Assembly (NCBI RefSeq): GCF_014203235.1
Contig: NZ_JACHIN010000007.1
Span: 30,294 to 94,293, forward strand
Length of the DNA: 64,000 bases
Source of the DNA: Nonomuraea endophytica
GTDB lineage: Bacteria; Actinomycetota; Actinomycetes; Streptosporangiales; Streptosporangiaceae
Direction: 5' to 3'
The position numbers were made by a program, and so were the translations under genes. The notes beneath the pieces were generated by a model. It made no database searches. It was given only the letters and a program-made list of their open reading frames with translations, and was not told the DNA's origin. This document shows positions 16,589-26,030 of this stretch, in pieces. The number at the start of each line of letters is the position of its first letter. The stretch's first letter is position 1.

Positions 16589-19500
16589 ATGCGCTTCGAG
16601 ATCCTAGGCCCGACCAAGGTCCGGGCCGAGGACGGGCGGGAGGTCGCGCTCGGCGGCCCGCGGGTGCGGGCGCTGCTCGTCCTGCTCGCGCTGCAGGCCG
16701 GGCGCATCGTCCCCGCGGAGCAGCTCGTCGACGACCTCTACGGCACCCGCCCCCCGGAAGGCATCTCCAACGCCCTGCAGTCGCAGGTGTCGCGGCTGCG
16801 CCGGGCGCTGGGCAAGGACCTGGTGGAGTTCCATCCGGCCGGATACCGCCTGGCGGCCGACCCGTCGCAGGTGGACGCGCACCGGTTCGAGAAGCTGGCC
16901 GCCGACGGCAGGCAGGCGCTCGGCGCCGGTGACGCCCGCAGCGCGGCCGCCGTGCTCCGCGAGGCCCTCGACCTGTGGCGCGGCGCCCCGCTGAGCGACG
17001 CCCCGCTGGCCGAGGCGGCCGCCACCCGGCTGGAGGAGCTGCGCCTGGCCGCCGTCGAGGACCGTATCCAGGCCGACCTTGCGCTCGGCCGCCACCGCGA
17101 CCTGGTCGCCGAGCTGCGCCAGCTCATCTCCGCGCACCCGCTGCGCGAACGGCTGCGCGCCCAGCTCATGCGCGCCCTCTACGGCAGCGGCCGCCAGGCC
17201 GAGGCCCTGACCGCCTACGAGGAGGGCCGCCGCATCCTCGACGAGGAGCTCGGCGTGGAGCCCGGCGCCGAGATGACCGCGGCGCACCTGGCGGTCCTGC
17301 GCGCCGACCCGGCCCTGGGCGGCGCTGCCGAGGGCGTGACCAGGCTCGGCCTGCGCTCGCAGTTGACCAGCTTCATCGGCCGGGCCGACGACCTGGAGCG
17401 GCTGGGCGGCCTGCTGGACTCGGCCAGGCTGGTGACGCTGATCGGCCCCGGCGGCGCGGGCAAGACACGGCTGGCCACCGAGGCGGCCGAGCGCATCCCC
17501 GGCGACGTCTGCTTCGTGGAGCTGGCCCCGGTGGCCGACGCCACCGACCTGGCGCGCGCGGTGCTGGCGGCGCTGGGCATCAGGGACGCGCCGGTCGCCG
17601 GGCCCGGCCGTCCGGCGCCCGCGCCCCGCGAGCGGCTGGTGGCGGCGCTGGCCGACAGGAAGCTGCTGCTCGTCCTGGACAACTGCGAGCATCTGGTGGC
17701 CGCGGCGGCGGAGCTGGCCGACGAGTTGCTGGCCGCCTGTCCCGCGCTGCGGGTGCTGGCCACCAGCCGGGAGGCGCTCGCGATCACCGGCGAGTCGCTC
17801 GTGCCCGTGCCGCCGCTGCGGCTGCCGCCGCCCGGGGTGCCGGACCCGCTGGACTATCCGGCGGTGCGGTTGTTCGCCGACCGGGCGGCCGCCGTGCGCC
17901 AGGACTTCGCCCTGGAGGGCGCCGACCTGGAGCTGATCGTGGGGATCTGCCGGGCGCTGGACGGCCTGCCGCTGGCCATCGAGCTGGCGGCGGCCCGGCT
18001 GCGCACGCTGACGCTGGCCGACGTGGCCGAACGGCTCGGCGACCGCTTCCGGCTGCTGACCCGCGGCAGCCGTACCGCGTTGCCGAGACACCAGACGCTG
18101 CGCGCGGTCGTCGACTGGAGCTGGGATCTGCTCGACGCCGGCGAGCAGCGGCTGGCGCGCAGGCTGACGGTGTTCGTGGGCGGCGGCCGGGTGGACGCGG
18201 CCGAGCTGGTGTCGGGCGGCGGCCCCGGCACCGAGGACGTGCTGACCTCGCTGGCGGAGAAGTCGCTGGTCGAGCTGGTCGACGGCCGCTTCCGCATGCT
18301 GGAGACGATCCGCGCCTACGGCGCCGAGCGGCTGGCCGAGGCGGACGAGGTGGACGCCACGCTGGCCGCGCACGCCGCCTACTACCTGGAGCTGGCGACC
18401 GAGGCCGACGCCCGGCTGCGTACCCGCGACCAGTTGCCGTGGCTGACGCGCCTGGACGAGGAGAGCGACGACCTGCACGCGGCGATCCGCTGGGCGGCCG
18501 AGGCGGGACAGATCGAGCTGGCGCTGCGGCTGATCTCCCGGATGGCCTGCTACTGGTGGATGCGCGGGCACCGGGTGGTCAGCGCGCAGCTCGCCAACCT
18601 GGTGCTCGGCAAGACGGGCGAGCCGCCGCCCGACGGTCTTGAGGAGGAGTACGCGACGTGCGTGCTGACCGCCCTGGCCGACGGCCGCGCCACCGCGGAC
18701 CTGGCGCGCCGTCGTGAGCTGCTCGCGGACCGGGTGAAGGAGTTCCAGCTGCCGTTCCGGGTGGAGTTCCTGACGATGCTGATGCCGTTGTTCACCGGAC
18801 CGCCGGCGGGCTACCGGCCGGCGGACGTGGCGCCGCCGCCCGGAGTAGAGCTCTCGCCGTGGACGCGGGCGCTGACGTGGCTGGGCACCGCCTTCGTCCA
18901 CCACGCCTATGACCAGCTTGACGAGGCCGCTGAGCGGTTCGAGCGGGCGCTGGCGGACTTCACCGCCATCGGCGAACGCTGGGGCCGCATGCTGGCGCTG
19001 GGCGGGCTCCAGGACCTGCGCTTCGAGCTGCGCGACTACCCGGGCGCGATCGCCCTCGCCGACCAGGCGATGGCGCTGTCGCAGGAGCTGGGCGCGAGCG
19101 CCGACGCCGCCGAGAACCTGTGCCGCCGCACCGACAGCGTCCTGTGCCTCGGTGACCTGGACGCGGCCGAGGCGGGCTACCTGCGCGCCGCCGAGCAGGC
19201 CCGCAGGATCGGCGCGCCGGACACCCTGGCGTGGGCGCACCTCGGGCAGGGCGAGGTGGCCGCGCGGCGCGGGCGGCCCGAGGCGGCGCGCGCCTACCTG
19301 GAGCAGGCGCTGTCGGAGTGCCCGGACGGCTGGTACGCCGTCGTGGACACCCGGACCCGCATCCTCCTCGCGCTCGGCCGGCTCGACCTGGCCGCCGGCG
19401 ACGCGGACGCGGCGTGGCGACGTTTCGCCACCGCGCTGGGCGAGGCGCAGCGCACGTTCAAGCAACTGTCGCGGCCCGCGATCGACGGCCTGGCCGCCAC

Positions 19501-19603
19501 CGCCGAGTCGCGCGGCGACGGCGAGACCGCGAAGTTGCTGCGCACGCTCACGCCGCTGGAGGCGCTGGACCTCGTGGAGAGCCGGTCAGCCACCGGTCAG
19601 TGA
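16589..19603 (+). CDS. Large AfsR-like BTAD/NB-ARC/TPR transcriptional regulator
   Basis: 1004 aa. Winged helix (1-95, MRFEILGPTKVRAEDGRE), BTAD (about 100-250, ending ELGVEPGAEMTAAH), P-loop ATPase with Walker A GPGGAGKTRLA near 286-296 and Walker B LLVLDNCEHLV near 358, then a long helical repeat region (about 600-990) consistent with TPRs. Such proteins activate specialised metabolism or transport genes in actinomycetes. It lies 7 bp after the PEP-mutase-family gene and ends 31 bp before an MFS exporter, so these genes may form one unit and the exporter is a likely target. Paralogue of the truncated gene at 1-1960. Confidence 0.92.
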   Translation: MRFEILGPTKVRAEDGREVALGGPRVRALLVLLALQAGRIVPAEQLVDDLYGTRPPEGISNALQSQVSRLRRALGKDLVEFHPAGYRLAADPSQVDAHRFEKLAADGRQALGAGDARSAAAVLREALDLWRGAPLSDAPLAEAAATRLEELRLAAVEDRIQADLALGRHRDLVAELRQLISAHPLRERLRAQLMRALYGSGRQAEALTAYEEGRRILDEELGVEPGAEMTAAHLAVLRADPALGGAAEGVTRLGLRSQLTSFIGRADDLERLGGLLDSARLVTLIGPGGAGKTRLATEAAERIPGDVCFVELAPVADATDLARAVLAALGIRDAPVAGPGRPAPAPRERLVAALADRKLLLVLDNCEHLVAAAAELADELLAACPALRVLATSREALAITGESLVPVPPLRLPPPGVPDPLDYPAVRLFADRAAAVRQDFALEGADLELIVGICRALDGLPLAIELAAARLRTLTLADVAERLGDRFRLLTRGSRTALPRHQTLRAVVDWSWDLLDAGEQRLARRLTVFVGGGRVDAAELVSGGGPGTEDVLTSLAEKSLVELVDGRFRMLETIRAYGAERLAEADEVDATLAAHAAYYLELATEADARLRTRDQLPWLTRLDEESDDLHAAIRWAAEAGQIELALRLISRMACYWWMRGHRVVSAQLANLVLGKTGEPPPDGLEEEYATCVLTALADGRATADLARRRELLADRVKEFQLPFRVEFLTMLMPLFTGPPAGYRPADVAPPPGVELSPWTRALTWLGTAFVHHAYDQLDEAAERFERALADFTAIGERWGRMLALGGLQDLRFELRDYPGAIALADQAMALSQELGASADAAENLCRRTDSVLCLGDLDAAEAGYLRAAEQARRIGAPDTLAWAHLGQGEVAARRGRPEAARAYLEQALSECPDGWYAVVDTRTRILLALGRLDLAAGDADAAWRRFATALGEAQRTFKQLSRPAIDGLAATAESRGDGETAKLLRTLTPLEALDLVESRSATGQ

Positions 19604-19634
19604 CCCGTCAGCGCCGCCGCCCACTGTGGGCGGC

Positions 19635-21131
19635 ATGCGCACCAAATGGGCCTGCCTGGCGATCGCCTGCCTCGCCACGCTCCTTCTCTCACTCGACCTG
19701 ACCGTCCTGCACCTCGCCCTGCCGAGCCTGGTCGCCGACCTCGGCGCCTCCTCGACGCAGTTGCTGTGGATCGGCGACATGTACGGCTTCGCGCTCGCCG
19801 GCCTGCTCATCACCATGGGCAACCTCGGCGACCGGATCGGGCGCAAGCGGCTGCTCCTCATCGGCGCGGTCGCGTTCAGCGCCGCCTCCGTCGTCACCGC
19901 CTACGCCCCCAACGCCGAACTGCTCATCGCGGCCAGGGCCCTGCTCGGCATCGCGGCGGCCACGATCATGCCGTCCACCCTGTCGATCATCCGCAACGTC
20001 TTCACCGAGCCCGGCGAGCGCACCACCGCGATCGGCATCTGGAGCTCGATGAGCGCGGCCGGGTTCGCGATCGGGCCGGTCGTGGGCGGCGTCCTGCTCG
20101 ACCACTTCTGGTGGGGATCGGTCTTCCTGATCAACCTGCCGATCATGGCCGTGGTGCTCGTCGGCGGCTACCTCGTGCTGCCGGAGTCACGCAACCCGGA
20201 CGCGGGCCGGATCGACGCGCTCAGCGTCGTGCTGTCCTTCGCCGGCATGGTCGCCGTCATCTACGCGGTGAAGGAGGCGGCGCACAACGGCCTCGGCGCC
20301 CCCGACGTCCTCGCGGCCGGCGTGCTCGGGGCGGCGGCGCTGGTGGTGTTCGCCCGGCGTCAGACACGGCTTGCCCACCCGCTCATCGACGTGCGGCTGT
20401 TCGCCAAGCGCGCCTTCACCGCCTCCATCGGCACGAACCTGCTGGCCATCTTCACGATGATGGCGATGTCGCTCATGTTCGCCTGGTACCTGCAGCTCGT
20501 CATCGGCTGGTCGCCGCTCCAGGCGGGCCTGGCCGGCCTGCCCGGCGGCCTGTCCGGCGCGATCGGCGGCATGGTGGCCGCGCCGCTCATCCGGGTCCTG
20601 GGCCGCAACGGCGTGGTCGCGCTCGGACTGGCCCTGAACGCGGTCTCCTTCGCCTGGTACGCCACGCTCGGCACCGAGCTGAACTACTTCTACCTGCTGG
20701 TTCCCATGGTCATCGGCGGCATCGGGATCGGGCTCACGTTCACCGTGAACAACGACAACGTGCTGGCCACCGCGCCCAAGCGGCGCGCCGGGGCCGCGGC
20801 GGCCATCTCCGAGACCGCCTTCGAGCTCGGCGGCGCGCTCGGCATCGCCGTCCTCGGCACGGTCCTGACCAGCACGTACCGGGCCAACATGACCTATGCG
20901 GACCCGGCCGCCCGCGAGTCGATCACCGACGCGATCAACCTGGCGAGCACGCTGCCCGCCGATCGGGCCGGTGAGCTGATCAGCGCGGCCGAGCAGGCCT
21001 TCGTGGCGGGGATGCGGACGACCTCGGTGGTCACCGCGGCCATCCTGGTGGTCGTCGCGGGGCTCGCGCTGGTGGGGCTGCGCGGGGTGCCCAAGGTCAT
21101 CAGCGACGCTGAAGAACCTGCTCACCGGTGA
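19635..21131 (+). CDS. MFS drug exporter, DHA2 (14-TMS) family
   Basis: 498 aa. Motif A GNLGDRIGRKRLLL, motif C-like GFAIGPVVGGVLLD and motif D1 near LDLTVLHLALPSL identify an EmrB/QacA/SmvA-type proton antiporter with about 14 segments. ATG at 19635 chosen because the first membrane segment starts there. Immediately downstream of the AfsR-like gene, which may control it. Overlaps the 3' end of the convergent MFS gene by 32 bp. Confidence 0.93.
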   Translation: MRTKWACLAIACLATLLLSLDLTVLHLALPSLVADLGASSTQLLWIGDMYGFALAGLLITMGNLGDRIGRKRLLLIGAVAFSAASVVTAYAPNAELLIAARALLGIAAATIMPSTLSIIRNVFTEPGERTTAIGIWSSMSAAGFAIGPVVGGVLLDHFWWGSVFLINLPIMAVVLVGGYLVLPESRNPDAGRIDALSVVLSFAGMVAVIYAVKEAAHNGLGAPDVLAAGVLGAAALVVFARRQTRLAHPLIDVRLFAKRAFTASIGTNLLAIFTMMAMSLMFAWYLQLVIGWSPLQAGLAGLPGGLSGAIGGMVAAPLIRVLGRNGVVALGLALNAVSFAWYATLGTELNYFYLLVPMVIGGIGIGLTFTVNNDNVLATAPKRRAGAAAAISETAFELGGALGIAVLGTVLTSTYRANMTYADPAARESITDAINLASTLPADRAGELISAAEQAFVAGMRTTSVVTAAILVVVAGLALVGLRGVPKVISDAEEPAHR

Positions 21132-22320
21132 CGGCGGGCTCCGGCAGGGGGCGGAGGCTGCGGAGCCGTACCAGGACCAGGAGGGCGGCCAGGCCCGTGG
21201 TCAGCGGCGGCACCACGAAGGCGAGGGAGGGGCCGATCTGGTCGACGAGCTGGCCGGCCACCGAGGCGCCGGTCGCGATGCCGAGGCCGATGGCGCCGTT
21301 GAGCCAGGTGAACGACTCGGTACGGACGTCAGCCGGGACCAGGTCGTCGATGATCGTGTAGCCGGTGATCACCACGGGGGCGATCACCAGGCCGGCGAGG
21401 GCGGCGGCGCCGTACGTCATGGGGATGGAGCCCGCGAACGTGAGCGCGGTGGTCGCGACGGCCAGCAGTGCCAGGCCGGCCACCAGCCGGGTGCGGGCCG
21501 CCACCTTCCAGCGGACGGCGCCGTAGAGCAGCCCGCCCACCACGCTCGCGGCGGAGAACGTCCCGTAGATCGGCCCGGCAAGCGCGGGCTCGCCCAGCGC
21601 GGCCGTCAGCGAGGTGATGCCGACCTGCAGCGAGCCGAAGACGGAGCCCATGGCGAGGAAGGCGAGCGCCAGCGGAGCGACGCCGCGCAGCCGCAGCACT
21701 CCGCCGGTGGCCCGCACCCGGACCGGCATGGGCTCGGGCAGCGCGGTCCGCACGCTCGCGAACACCACGGTCCCGGCCACGATCAGCACCAGCGCGCCCA
21801 GCAGCGCCACGACCGGCGAGAACCCCGTGGACAGCCCCACGAGCAGGACGGGAGCGAGCGTGAAGGTCAGCTCATCGGTGATCGACTCGACCGCGAAGGC
21901 CGTGTTGAGCTTCCCCGAGCGTCCGAGCCGGTGTGCCCACCGCGCCCTGACCATGGCCCCGACCTGCGGCACCGACGCTCCCGCCAGCGCCGCGGTGAGC
22001 ACGAGGAACGGCACGGCCGCCTGCGCGGAAGCCAGCGCGAGCAGCGCCCCGAGCGCCAGCCCGTGGACGGCGACCTGTGGCAGCAGCACCTTGCGCTGGC
22101 CGTAGCGGTCGGCGAGACGACCGGTCTGCGGCCCCACCAGGGCCTGTGACACCGCGGCCGCCGCGGCGGCGATTCCGGCCGCGCCGTAGGAGCCGGTGGA
22201 CCGCTGCACGAGCAGCAGCACACCCATCTGCAACATCGCGTACGGCAGGCGGGCCACCAGCGCGGGCGCCAGGAACCGCCAGGCGCCGGGGGTGGCCAGC
22301 ACGTTCAGGTAGGACCTCAT
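21100..22320 (-). CDS. MFS transporter (12-TMS)
   Basis: 406 aa with 12 predicted hydrophobic segments and the MFS loop motif TGRLADRYGQRKVLL. It belongs to a broad MFS group without an assigned substrate. Separate transcription unit, convergent with the DHA2 exporter and overlapping it by 32 bp. The 181 bp upstream of it contain nothing recognised. Confidence 0.87.
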   Translation of the reverse strand: MRSYLNVLATPGAWRFLAPALVARLPYAMLQMGVLLLVQRSTGSYGAAGIAAAAAAVSQALVGPQTGRLADRYGQRKVLLPQVAVHGLALGALLALASAQAAVPFLVLTAALAGASVPQVGAMVRARWAHRLGRSGKLNTAFAVESITDELTFTLAPVLLVGLSTGFSPVVALLGALVLIVAGTVVFASVRTALPEPMPVRVRATGGVLRLRGVAPLALAFLAMGSVFGSLQVGITSLTAALGEPALAGPIYGTFSAASVVGGLLYGAVRWKVAARTRLVAGLALLAVATTALTFAGSIPMTYGAAALAGLVIAPVVITGYTIIDDLVPADVRTESFTWLNGAIGLGIATGASVAGQLVDQIGPSLAFVVPPLTTGLAALLVLVRLRSLRPLPEPAVTGEQVLQRR

Positions 22321-22501
22321 CTGGTCTCCGTCCAGGTCATGACGGAGCCTCCCGGGAGCGCACCGTCGTGGTGGGCTTCGACCGGGGTGATACCGACGTG
22401 GTTCAGTCGGCCGCCGAGCGGTCTAACAGTGAGTTACAACGCCGGATGATCCCCCTTTATTGCCCTCGCGACGGGTGCCCTGGAACACATGGCGGCGGGT
22501 G

Positions 22502-23422
22502 TCAGGTGATGACCGGGACGGCGGGACAGGTGCGGGTGAGGCGGGGTGACAGCTTGTCGAGGCGCTGGCCGATCAGCCTGGCGAGGCCCTCGACGGCCTG
22601 GATGCCCTGGCCCTCCCCCGGCTGCAGGTCGGTCTGCACGGCCAGCAGCAGGTCACGCCCGGGCCCGTGGATCCGGCCGTAGCTGGTCACCGCCCAGGTG
22701 TTGTGCACGAAGGGCCGGGGAGTCCACCCGTTCTTCAGCGCCACCCGGTCCCCTGGCCGGGCCGCCGCGCTGACCCCCCACGCCTGGTCGGCCTGCACGC
22801 GGCCCATCAGCCCGAGAATGTGCGCACGGTGCACGGCCGACAACCCCGCACCCCCCTGAACCAGCAGCCGCAACAACCGGATCCGGTCGGCCGGGCTGGT
22901 GTTGGTGCCGCCCCAGTACCGGCTGGGACCCGGGGTGGTCTCCCGCAACCCCATCCGCCGGTAGAAGTTCCCCATCCCGTAGCCGGCGCCGACCCGCCAC
23001 CACAGCGCGTCGGCCGCGTGGTTGTCGCTCTCCCGGATCATCCGGGCCGCCAGGTCGCTCTCCGCGGAGCTGAGCCGCCCCCGGCGCAGCATCAAGGCGG
23101 TGAGAATGTCCACCTTGCTGCCGCTGGCGGTGATCATGCCGCTCTCGTGCTCCCGGTACGCCAGCCGCAGCCCGCTCACGAGTTCGTGCGCACTGTAGAC
23201 GATGCGTCCGGGCTGCCGGGTGACGTACCGATCGAGGTCCTTCTGAAGCCGCCCGCGCGCCGCCACCGCGCCGACCAGATCCGGGTACTCCAGCACACAG
23301 GCGGCGTTCGCCACATGCACGTGCGGCGCCATCGGCGGAGGCACCGTCCCGCACCCGGCTATGACCCCGCCCACCAGGACCGCCGTGGCAGCCGGTGACA
23401 GCCCTCGACCGTACGATCGCAT
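22502..23422 (-). CDS. Beta-lactamase-fold serine hydrolase lipoprotein
   Basis: 306 aa. Signal peptide ends in a lipobox-like VIAGC near residue 24, so it is probably membrane-anchored outside. Class A-type motifs are all present: SGSK (serine nucleophile), SDN in RESDNHAADA, and KNG in LKNGWTPR in place of KTG/KSG. This could be a true class A beta-lactamase relative or a penicillin-interactive enzyme. ATG at 23422 has a GGGGGGA ribosome binding site. The KNG variant makes beta-lactam hydrolysis uncertain. Confidence 0.83.
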   Translation of the reverse strand: MRSYGRGLSPAATAVLVGGVIAGCGTVPPPMAPHVHVANAACVLEYPDLVGAVAARGRLQKDLDRYVTRQPGRIVYSAHELVSGLRLAYREHESGMITASGSKVDILTALMLRRGRLSSAESDLAARMIRESDNHAADALWWRVGAGYGMGNFYRRMGLRETTPGPSRYWGGTNTSPADRIRLLRLLVQGGAGLSAVHRAHILGLMGRVQADQAWGVSAAARPGDRVALKNGWTPRPFVHNTWAVTSYGRIHGPGRDLLLAVQTDLQPGEGQGIQAVEGLARLIGQRLDKLSPRLTRTCPAVPVIT

Positions 23423-23530
23423 GCCCGTCCCCCCGGAACACAACTTCGCCCCGGGGGTGGCGATCTTCCCATTACAGGATGATCTCTGCCCAACACCTCA
23501 ACAGGTCACACGCCCAGATATCCGGGAAAG

Positions 23531-24409
23531 TCAGGCGGCGAGGTGTTCGCGGAGGAAGGCCGCCACCTCGGCCACCGCCTGTCCCACGTACGGCTCGCGG
23601 TCGTACAGGTCCACGTGCTCCTTGGCATCCAGCCAGACCAGCTTCTTGGGCTCGTCCAGCCGCCGGTACGCCTCCTCCGCGCCTTCCGGCGAGCAGAACC
23701 GGTCGATCACCCCGTGCACGATCAGCGCCGGTTTCGGGGACAGGAAGTCGGCGCCCATCATGTTGTCCATGGTGATCAGCTCGCAGATGCTCGCCCTGGT
23801 CACCTCGTTCTTCCAGGACGCGGCCGCGCCGCGGGAGGTCCCGTAATAGGCGAAGGGCTCGTCGCCCGGCATCGCCGCCTCGCCGTCCGTGGAAACCGCG
23901 GGCAGATACTCGACCGCGCCACCGAGGTCCTGACGCTCCAGCACGCCGGCGAACCCGCCCAGCGCGCCCTGATAGTCCATCCCCGTCCGCATCGAGTACG
24001 GATTGTTGTACGCCCCCGCGATCCCGGCGAAAGCCTTAACCCTGGGATCAAAAGCAGCAAATTTCAGGGCATATCCGCCGCCCAGGCAGATACCCACAGC
24101 CGCGATCCGCTCCGGATCCACCTCCGGCCGCGACCGCAGCAACGACACCGCCGCCCGCAGGTCGTGCAGCTTGCCCTGCACGTCCTCGTGCCGCCGGGGC
24201 TCGCCTCCCGACTCTCCCCAGCACCGGTGGTCGAAGGCCAGCGTGACGAAACCCTCGGCGGCCAGCCGCTCGGCGTAAAGCCCGGTCACCTGCTCACGCA
24301 CCCCGGTGAAGGGGCCGGTCAGCACGACGGCCGGCCGTACCCCTGAGCCTGAGGGGATCCGCAGATCACCGGCCAGCACGATTCCGTCGGCGGAGAACTC
24401 CACTCTCAT
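23531..24409 (-). CDS. Alpha/beta hydrolase with cysteine nucleophile (dienelactone hydrolase-like)
   Basis: 292 aa. The nucleophile elbow reads GICLGGGY: cysteine replaces serine, as in dienelactone hydrolases. Acid and base are suggested by HGVIDRFC and KEHVDLYD near the C-terminus. No signal peptide. The start at 24409 (MRVEFSADG) is where homology begins; the frame runs upstream antisense-like through the oxidase gene. It follows the FAD oxidase by 50 bp on the same strand and may be part of its unit. Substrate unknown. Confidence 0.87.
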   Translation of the reverse strand: MRVEFSADGIVLAGDLRIPSGSGVRPAVVLTGPFTGVREQVTGLYAERLAAEGFVTLAFDHRCWGESGGEPRRHEDVQGKLHDLRAAVSLLRSRPEVDPERIAAVGICLGGGYALKFAAFDPRVKAFAGIAGAYNNPYSMRTGMDYQGALGGFAGVLERQDLGGAVEYLPAVSTDGEAAMPGDEPFAYYGTSRGAAASWKNEVTRASICELITMDNMMGADFLSPKPALIVHGVIDRFCSPEGAEEAYRRLDEPKKLVWLDAKEHVDLYDREPYVGQAVAEVAAFLREHLAA

Positions 24410-24459
24410 GCGCCAAGTCTGTGCGGCCGCGGACCTTGGTGTCCACGGCCGCGCGCGGC

Positions 24460-25863
24460 TCAGGAGTCGAAGCCCAGGCCCATCCGGTCGAGCGTGCGCA
24501 GCCACAGGTTGCGCTTGCCCTGGTGGAGGTCGGCGCGGGCGATCGACCACCGGGTGAACTGGATCACCCCCGACCGGACCGGCTCCGGCGGGAACGGGAA
24601 CGGCTTCTCCCTGACCATCCGCAGCTCCGTCCGCTCGGTGCGCTCGCCCGACAGCAGGTCGAGCATGACGTTCGCGCCGAAGCGGGTGGCGCCCACGCCC
24701 ATGCCGGTGTAGCCGACGGCGTAGGCCAGCCGGCCGCCGTGGGCCTGGCCGAAGAAGGCGGAGAAGCGGCTGCAGGTGTCGATGACGCCACCCCACCGGT
24801 GGGTGAAGCGCAGGCCGGACAGCTGCGGGAAGGTGTCGTAGAAGTGCCCGGCCAGCTTGACGAACGTCTCGTCGCGCTGGTCGTATTCGGGCTTGAGGTG
24901 GCCGCCGTTGTAGTAGACGGCGTCGTAGCCGCCCCACAGGATGCGGTTGTCGTCGCTCAGCCGGTAATAGTGGAACTGGTTGGCCGAGTCGCCGACGCCC
25001 TGCCTGTTCTCCCAGCCCACCGAGGCGAGCTGGGCGGGCGACATGGGCTCGGTCATGAGCGCGTAGTCGTAGACCGGCACCACGAAGTGCTTGAGCCGGC
25101 GCAGCAGCGGCGGGAAGACGCCGGTGCCGAGCGCGACCTTGGGCGCGGCGGCGCTGCCGTGCGGGGTGCGCAACGTGATGGTGACGCCGTCGTCGTCGAG
25201 TGCCCGGACCGGCGAGCGCTCGTAGATCCGGACGCCGAGTTTGAGACAGGCCGCGCGCAGCCCGAAGGCCAGCTTGGCCGGGTCGAGCATGGCGCAGCCG
25301 CTGCGCTCCCACAGCCCGCCCAGGTAGGTGGGCGAGTCGACCTCGGCCCGTACCTGCTCCCGGTCCAGGGGCACGTAGTCGAGCCCGAGGTCGGAGATCA
25401 GGTCCAAGTGTTCGTTGAGGTCGTCCAGCTGCCACGGCTCGGTGGCCACGTGCAGTTCGCCGGTACGCTCGAACGAGCAGTCGATGTCGTAGCGGCGCAG
25501 CGTCGCCTCGATCTCGTCGAGGTTCTCCACGCCCATGTGCTCAAGCCGCTCGATGTCCTCGGGCCAGCGCTCCAGTCCGTTGGCCAGCCCGTGGGTGAGC
25601 GTCGCCATGCAGAACCCGCCGTTGCGGCCGGTGGCCGCCCAGCCGATCCTGCGGCCTTCCAGCAGGACGACGTCCTGGGACGGGTCACGTTCCTTGGCCA
25701 TCAGGGCCGTCCACAACCCCGAAAAGCCCCCGCCGACGACCACGAGGTCGGCGGTCGTCTGTCCGAAGAGCCGCGGCTGCGGCTCAGGTCTGGCCGGACT
25801 GTCCAGCCAGTACGGCTTGCGCTCCGCATCAGCAAGCGCCTTCAGCGGATCCACAAATCCCAC
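24460..25863 (-). CDS. puuB: FAD-dependent amine oxidase of the DAO/PuuB family
   Basis: 467 aa. Rossmann motif DLVVVGGGFSGLWTAL (GGGFSG at 44-49), the ATGRNGGF motif that places FAD, and a VGYTGMGVG C-terminal FAD motif, as in gamma-glutamylputrescine oxidoreductase. Neighbouring PotABCD-like genes and an aminoaldehyde dehydrogenase support oxidation of putrescine or a gamma-glutamyl derivative, releasing an aldehyde and H2O2. GTG 25863 or GTG 25854 can be the start; AGGGAAG is better spaced for 25854. The symbol is by family and context. Confidence 0.8.
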   Translation of the reverse strand: MGFVDPLKALADAERKPYWLDSPARPEPQPRLFGQTTADLVVVGGGFSGLWTALMAKERDPSQDVVLLEGRRIGWAATGRNGGFCMATLTHGLANGLERWPEDIERLEHMGVENLDEIEATLRRYDIDCSFERTGELHVATEPWQLDDLNEHLDLISDLGLDYVPLDREQVRAEVDSPTYLGGLWERSGCAMLDPAKLAFGLRAACLKLGVRIYERSPVRALDDDGVTITLRTPHGSAAAPKVALGTGVFPPLLRRLKHFVVPVYDYALMTEPMSPAQLASVGWENRQGVGDSANQFHYYRLSDDNRILWGGYDAVYYNGGHLKPEYDQRDETFVKLAGHFYDTFPQLSGLRFTHRWGGVIDTCSRFSAFFGQAHGGRLAYAVGYTGMGVGATRFGANVMLDLLSGERTERTELRMVREKPFPFPPEPVRSGVIQFTRWSIARADLHQGKRNLWLRTLDRMGLGFDS

Positions 25864-25885
25864 TTCCCTACGAAGTTAGTGTGAA

Positions 25886-25909
25886 ATACGAAAAATTGCG
25901 GGATCGTAT
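25886..25909. promoter_or_regulatory. Palindrome in the amine oxidase promoter
   Basis: ATACGA (25886-25891) and TCGTAT (25904-25909) form a perfect 6-bp dyad with a 12-bp AT-rich centre, about 25 bp before the oxidase start. Candidate operator, possibly for the Lrp/AsnC protein encoded at the other end of the locus. Confidence 0.4.
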
Positions 25910-25994
25910 GAGTGATCACGCACGGGTTCCCCCCGCCGAAATCCGATCTCGCCTCCCTGTTCTTTGTCGTCGTTCCTTAGCGTCGTATGCCAAA

Positions 25995-26016
25995 CCCCCC
26001 GCCGACCGGCGGGGGG
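25995..26016 (-). terminator. Terminator of the potABCD-aldehyde dehydrogenase operon
   Basis: CCCCCCGCCG (25995-26004) pairs perfectly with CGGCGGGGGG (26007-26016). Read on the minus strand it lies 14 bp after the potC-like stop and is followed by GTTTG. Confidence 0.8.
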
Positions 26017-26030
26017 AAAGGTCGGAATTC

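Noticed and set aside
24410..25435. Upstream extension of the alpha/beta hydrolase frame
   Set aside because: It overlaps the FAD oxidase in another frame and has the composition of a shadow; hydrolase homology begins at 24409.
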